A program made the position numbers and the translations under genes. From contig OY282606.1 of NCBI GenBank assembly GCA_958298945.1, positions 46,699,920 through 46,763,919 on the forward strand: a DNA stretch of 64,000 nt, read 5' to 3'. Source of the stretch: Atherix ibis (lineage: Eukaryota; Arthropoda; Insecta; Diptera; Athericidae). Under the pieces are notes generated by a model that searched no databases, was not told the origin of the DNA, and was given only the letters and a program-made list of their open reading frames with translations. Below, piece by piece: positions 58,861-64,000 of the stretch. The number at the start of each line of letters is the position of its first letter. Within the stretch, counting starts at the first letter, position 1.

Positions 58861-61019
58861 GTTTCTGAAAACAATAAAAAAAGAACAATTAATAAAAACT
58901 AGTAAAAATTACATTTTAGTTTATTTTAGGAAAAAAATCAAAATTTTCTAGGAAAATTTAAGTTTTAATATGAAACATTTTCTTATAAAAAATGGTGATA
59001 TTTACTATTTTAGTAAATATAATCAAAAATTATATACATAGAAAATTTAGGAAAGACATTATAAAATTTTGTTGCATTGAAAAATTTGGTAGAAAATTAA
59101 TTGGAATTTATAGTAATCTTTTTTTTACTTGATTAGCTATCTACAACTACTTAAACATTGTAACAAGCAGATTTTATGACAAAGACACTACAATGACAGG
59201 AGAGGAACCCATCGGTGTTTCTTTACCTAAAGAGATATTTTAACAATTCAGTAAAATTTAAACTGAAAATATCAAATATTTTATGTGTACTTTCTAAAAT
59301 TAGCAAATTACGAAAAAATAGAAAACTTTTTGGAAAAAGATTGAATTAATAAAATTGAAAAATTAAGTTCTACTTTATTACTAAATATTTTATAAGATTT
59401 CTGCTAATAAATTTTCTAACTATTCTGAAAATAATTAAAAAGAAGTTTTTTATATCATTTTGGTAAAAATACAGAACATAAATATAACTTAACTTAAAAA
59501 AAAATTGAAATCACTCAAGTGAAATGTACGGATTCCAGACCTCCATCAAACTGAAACAGAAAAAACTTTAAAATCCCCAAATTAATTAGACCCAATAAAC
59601 CAGTGTTTTAATTATTGATCCATGGTACCCGTAGATGATACGTACCTGAAATGAATGCTAAATACGTGTTCGATAGTAAGAACAATCAGAAAAAAATTCG
59701 GTTGAAGAGGAAATCACAGCAAAAGTTCAACATTTCTTGTAGGTTTTTGAAGAAGCAACATAATTAACCAATTAACTATTACGTTTGGGTGTACATTTTT
59801 TTGTGGATTTTCCACCACATTTTTTTCTCCAAAGGTAATGCTGTTCAGTTTTAACTGAAATTCGTTACAATGTTCTTTATAAAATCAGCAGAAAATTACT
59901 GTGAAAATTACTGGCAATTTAAGGTTAAATGGGCATTTCATTAGTACTGGTAGTAGTTTCTAGTCAGTTATGAGCCGTTACTATGGATGATCTGACAAAA
60001 AAAGTTAGTGAATTATGGCATTAACCTTAGATAATGGACAGGTGTAATTTTTTTTATGTTTCATAAGAAAACTACGTTTTTATAGCATTAATTTTAAAAG
60101 AAAACCTCTTAAAGAAATTTTATTGTTACAGAATGTCTGCAATTTATGAAAATTTATGATTTGTTTTTATATTTATTAATTTATTATTATTAAACAAAAA
60201 TTATAAATTCTTTTCAAATGAATAATGTACATTAGAAAGAGTAAATTTTGCTGAAAGACAGTTCATTATATTGTATTGTATTTTAAGCCATTAACCTCCT
60301 TTAAATAAAAAAAATAATGTGTAAGGAGAACTAATTGATTTTTTCGCAAATCAAACTTGAAATCATTAAATATTTATTTTTGGGATACAATAATTAATAG
60401 ACCATAATAAAAAAAAGACAAATTTTCTAAAAAAAAAGAATAAAAGTTGGTGGTCTTTAAAAGATAAACAAAAAAATAATCCAAAAATATAATGAAACTA
60501 ATATGATATTTTGTATAATTCATCACGAACAGACCTTAGCAAATTTATTGAAATTTTTAACATTCCGACTTGGTATTTCTTTGAATTTATCTAATATTGA
60601 TACCATAACTAACATTAGTTAATTTTTATTGCTGATAGATATTTTGTTTGAGCCATTTTTTCATTATTTATAGAACAAAAACCAGATCAGCCTTTCACTT
60701 GTTCGCGTACTTTTTATAATTAAAAATTTACTTTTCGTTTGAATAACTTCTATATAAATTAATGAAAAAGCTTATCCAAACTTAATATTTAATAGAAGCA
60801 CAGATATTTATCGCAAATGTTTTTTTTTAAATCTGACATTTGATTTTGAAATAAATTTTGTGATAAAATTTTTTTTTTTTAAATTTTTAAATTTATTTAT
60901 TATTCAATAAATTTTTTCTTTGAGAAAATATGAAGTAATTTCATATTTTTAATCCGTATAAGGAAATTTTCTTTTAATATGCTTACTACGAAGTACGAAC
61001 TTGAACTCTGCCCTGGGGA
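58861..61019. other. AT-rich intergenic DNA, no gene seen
   Basis: Long A/T runs, no open frame of note, and no RNA gene or repeat recognised. Confidence 0.6.
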
Positions 61020-61635
61020 TAAAGCAGATATTTAAATGGCCTGGGAAGACCTAAAGAGCACTGTCATTTGTACGGCCGGAGAAGTTCTTTCCGGCTACAG
61101 CCGCAAAGACAGTCAGAATGGCTGGTTTGACAATGATTGGAAGCGAGTAATCGAATGCTGCATAAGGAGACATGCTGCATTTGCATAAAATTTAGACATG
61201 CGTAGACAATTACCGTGAATTTTGAAGAGCAGATAAACGGATTCACAGACAAAAGAAAAAGCGTGGGAGAACAAACAGGGCTGATAAGTCGAAAAATGGG
61301 GCCGAAGTTTTACCTAGCTGTGAGCAGATTGAAACGATCTATCCTACGATGCTCATCATATCCAAGAAAAGAGGGTGATCTGATTTTCGACCACATGAGT
61401 ATATTAAGGCGATGGATTAAACATTTTGATGAACTCCTAAACACGAATTGCAAGTCCCGTAAGCTGAAGAAGACATGCTGCCACCACAAAACATCAAGGA
61501 AACGATTAAAGCGACCCGTCGACTGAAGAAATATGAGGTATTACGTTACTGAATAATATCTATAAGGTATTCTTCGGTATCTTAATGGGTTGAAAAAAAT
61601 TATCGGTCCATACCAGAGAGGATTTAATTCAGGGA

Positions 61636-61681
61636 AATCAGCAGCAGATCAGATCTCCTCTCAATCAGCAGCAGATCAGAT
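61636..61681 (+). repeat. 19-bp direct repeat inside the RTE-like remnant
   Basis: AATCAGCAGCAGATCAGAT occurs at 61636-61654 and 61663-61681, a 27-bp tandem duplication within the start of the RT domain. Confidence 0.9.
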
Positions 61682-61944
61682 TTGAAAAAACTGTTCATCG
61701 ACTTTAAATCTGCTTATGATAGCTTACGTGAGGGTAAGGATCTACACATTCATGAGAGAGTTTGGCATCCCTGAAAAATTGATTAGACTGACTATTCTAA
61801 GAGGAAAAGTAAAAGCACCTGAATAACTTTCAGAGCCATTTAACATTCACAATGGTTTCCGGCAAGAAAACACACTTTTGTGCGTTCTTTTTAATCTGGA
61901 GCTGAAACTCATGATTGTCTGCCCAGCTTTCAGCATATGACGTA

Positions 61945-62090
61945 AAATGGTTTGTTGGTATTTAGCCTATGTGTGAAAAGAAACCGTTTTGTTTACGCAT
62001 GGTCAAAGATATTAGGCGTCATCTAGTTAGTAGCTGCGTCAAATTCGAAATAATAGTGGATACAAGCCGGTGGATAACTCTGTCACGAAG
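61945..62090 (-). mobile_element. Antisense I-like fragment embedded in RTE-like sequence
   Basis: The + sequence from TGGTTTGTTGGTATTT to about 62090 aligns with the antisense I-like fragments at 7970-8130 and 39370-39500. Shared words are ACGCATGGTCAAAGAT, TAGTAGCTGCGT and AGTGGATACAAGCCGGTGGA. On both sides the sequence is RTE-like in + orientation. Confidence 0.6.
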
Positions 62091-62720
62091 CATCCTAAGC
62101 CCGGCTGTAATAGGGGAGGTAAAACTGTATGGAAGGTTGGCTCCTAAAAAGCTGTATGAGAAGCTTTCAACAAGATTGAGCTGGTGGCGGAAAATCTTGG
62201 GCTGCATATAAATCGACAATCAAGGGTCGTAGCCGATATCAACGGGAACTGATAGCTAACTTAGCCTACTTCAGTCAATCGAAATTATTTCGTTTGACAA
62301 TTCTGACCATAAAATTGAATCTACTGCTGTACAAGATACTAGTCTTACCAGTACTCATGTATTCTTAAGAAACTTGGGTTCTCAGCAAAAATCATTGCGA
62401 ACTCTTGTCCACGTTCGACAGGAAGATTGTTGGGAAATGTTTCGCCATCTATATAAGGATGGTCGATTCCGAAGACTATTTAATGACGAATCTTGGAGCA
62501 TTATCACGAATACTCGGTTGTTAATAAAATTAAGGTCAATAGGCTGTATGGGGTTGGCAAGTTAATCCGTATGAAGGTCGCCGTTCAAAAAAAAAATGGC
62601 TGCCGCTAAAAAACATGCTAGGAGTATTTTCCTTTTTAGCCATGACGTCAAAAACATTCCTTCTTTGATTTAGCAGGCCTAGACCGGACTCCCAATTGTC
62701 GCACCATTGAGCACCATGAA

Positions 62721-64000
62721 GCTATGAACATTTTCATTTAATAATATTTATAATTTATTATTTTCATAAGAAAATTGTTGAAGAAAAAAAAAACTCACAA
62801 ATGCTCTCTTAAAAAGAGCAATTAGATAAATAATTATTAAGTAGGGTATCATAATAGAAATTGTATTTCCTCCTGTTATAGAATTGTAATTCTTAGAAAA
62901 TTATATTGTAGAAAATATCAAAAAATGACGAATATGAGATTACCAAAAAGGTTCTTAAATCAAGTTAAATCATTAGAACTATCAAAAAATTCTCAATTTA
63001 GTGCAAAAGTAAAGATAAAAAATGACAGAAACTATAAAGAAAAAATTAAAAAAATTGATGAAAAGTGGCATTATCAAAGGATAAATAATAAGAACTGTAG
63101 GAAAAGAACCTAAGATTCTATCTGATACTTGCAGTAAGTTTGAAAAGAAAAGGAAAACGGCATGTTTTCGCTTTCGATTTCGAAATATACTCTCTATTAA
63201 ATCTGAAACACGTTGTTCATTTAACATAATTTGAATATACATTACTCTCCATAGTAGAGTAGATTTTGTAGACAATTATTAAAACAACAATTATTAAAAC
63301 AAATAAGACTCATGAGTATCTATGGTACATAGTACATCCCTCGTTTTATTGATTTCAAAATCAAATACAATAATTTTCATGGAGAACAAATCCAAAAATG
63401 TTTTTATTTCTAATGAAGAAACAATAACTGAAAAGTCCCACAGGTGAATGTAATGTAGTACAGCCACTTCCGTTTGACTTACAGAACCTTGAACTGATTG
63501 CAATGCGTCACTATTTTTTGTATAGAAGTTCATACCTTTTATCTGAACCTCGTAAGCCTAAAGGGGTTTTTCATTTGACTGCATTCACCGGAAATATGAG
63601 AAATGCCGGTACTATTATACGTGTGCCTATAACCATATGTACTTTGTTATTATTCAATAGGTTTAGTGAGTGGAAATAAGACATATGCGGGCATTGTACT
63701 TATTTTGGTCGTAATTATGAGTATAATGAATCATCATCAAAAATAATATGAAAAAAAAAAAATTAGTTAAATGGCACACCCTTAAATAAACAAAAAATGT
63801 CGTATTTTACTTCCTTTTATAGATTGTTAAATTTAAAATTTAATTTAAAAGAAATTCTGATAATAAGAAAATATACCAAAAACTAGTAGCCAAAATATTT
63901 AAAGGATAATTTAAAAATCGATCACAACTAAAGTTTATGAAATTGTCATAACATTTTGGAAGTTTTTTATAAATTTTCTTATACAAAATAATTTTATATA
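62721..64000. other. AT-rich DNA to the end of the window, no gene seen
   Basis: No recognisable protein. A 97-codon minus frame at 62982-63275 and a 79-codon minus frame at 63294-63533 have no family features. Confidence 0.5.

Larger units (their letters stand above)
61020..62720 (+). mobile_element. Longest RTE-like retrotransposon remnant
   Basis: In + frames: SRKDSQNGWFDNDWKRVIEC (after the endonuclease), LLNNIYKVFFGILMG, the RT start DLIQGNQQQIRS, LFIDFKSAYDSL, FGIPEKLIRLT and GFRQENTLLCVLFNLEL (the G-R/LxQG-type motif), then LGLHIN, the LPVLMYS region at about 62350, and RRLFNDE and RLYGVGKLIRM at the C-terminus. The YADD catalytic segment is replaced by a short antisense I-like piece (about 61945-62090). 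Many stops and shifts; dead. Confidence 0.82.

Noticed and set aside
1..64000. CRISPR array, operons, rRNA or phage modules
   Set aside because: No regularly spaced direct repeats, no closely packed same-strand genes, and clear eukaryotic spliced genes.

Overview
This window looks like AT-rich nuclear DNA from a fly (Diptera, probably a brachyceran outside Drosophila). The evidence is spliced genes with GT-AG introns, one of them an orthologue of the fly FGF-receptor adaptor Stumps/Dof. It also holds a CYP6-type cytochrome P450 and many decayed RTE-like, I/Jockey-like and mariner-like elements. There is no bacterial gene organisation, CRISPR array or rRNA. Most of the window is non-coding, and most open frames in it are chance.

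Layout. 1-15.8 kb: no gene recognised; decayed retroelements (2.8-8.2 kb), a mariner-like remnant (8.2-8.6 kb) and a GC-raised patch with GGAT repeats (9.6-10.4 kb). 15.8-17.3 kb (+): the last four coding exons of a Ser-rich protein I cannot name. 17.3-27.5 kb: intergenic, with a mariner-like remnant, an I-like remnant, a perfect hairpin at 24.3 kb and a conspicuous GC-rich open patch at 25.3-25.5 kb that could be a minus-strand terminal exon. 27.9-52.7 kb (+): stumps, 7 coding exons and 1024 residues as I splice it, with a 21-kb first intron holding the retroelement and hairpin material. 54.8-56.4 kb (-): an intact three-exon CYP6-like P450 of 503 residues, convergent with stumps. 56.4-64 kb: intergenic, with a long hairpin, an I-like fragment and the longest RTE-like remnant (61.0-62.7 kb).

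The genes show no operon-like link. Stumps acts in the cytoplasm downstream of the fly FGF receptors in mesoderm and tracheal migration; the P450 is a predicted ER-membrane monooxygenase.

No clearly new biological system was found. The most unusual structures are a set of perfect or near-perfect short-loop hairpins in otherwise anonymous DNA, two of them back to back at 29.02-29.13 kb; a recurring head-to-head fusion of an antisense I-like fragment with an RTE-like fragment at three loci; and a repeated tyrosine module in the Stumps tail. All splice sites, repeats and translations were read by eye.
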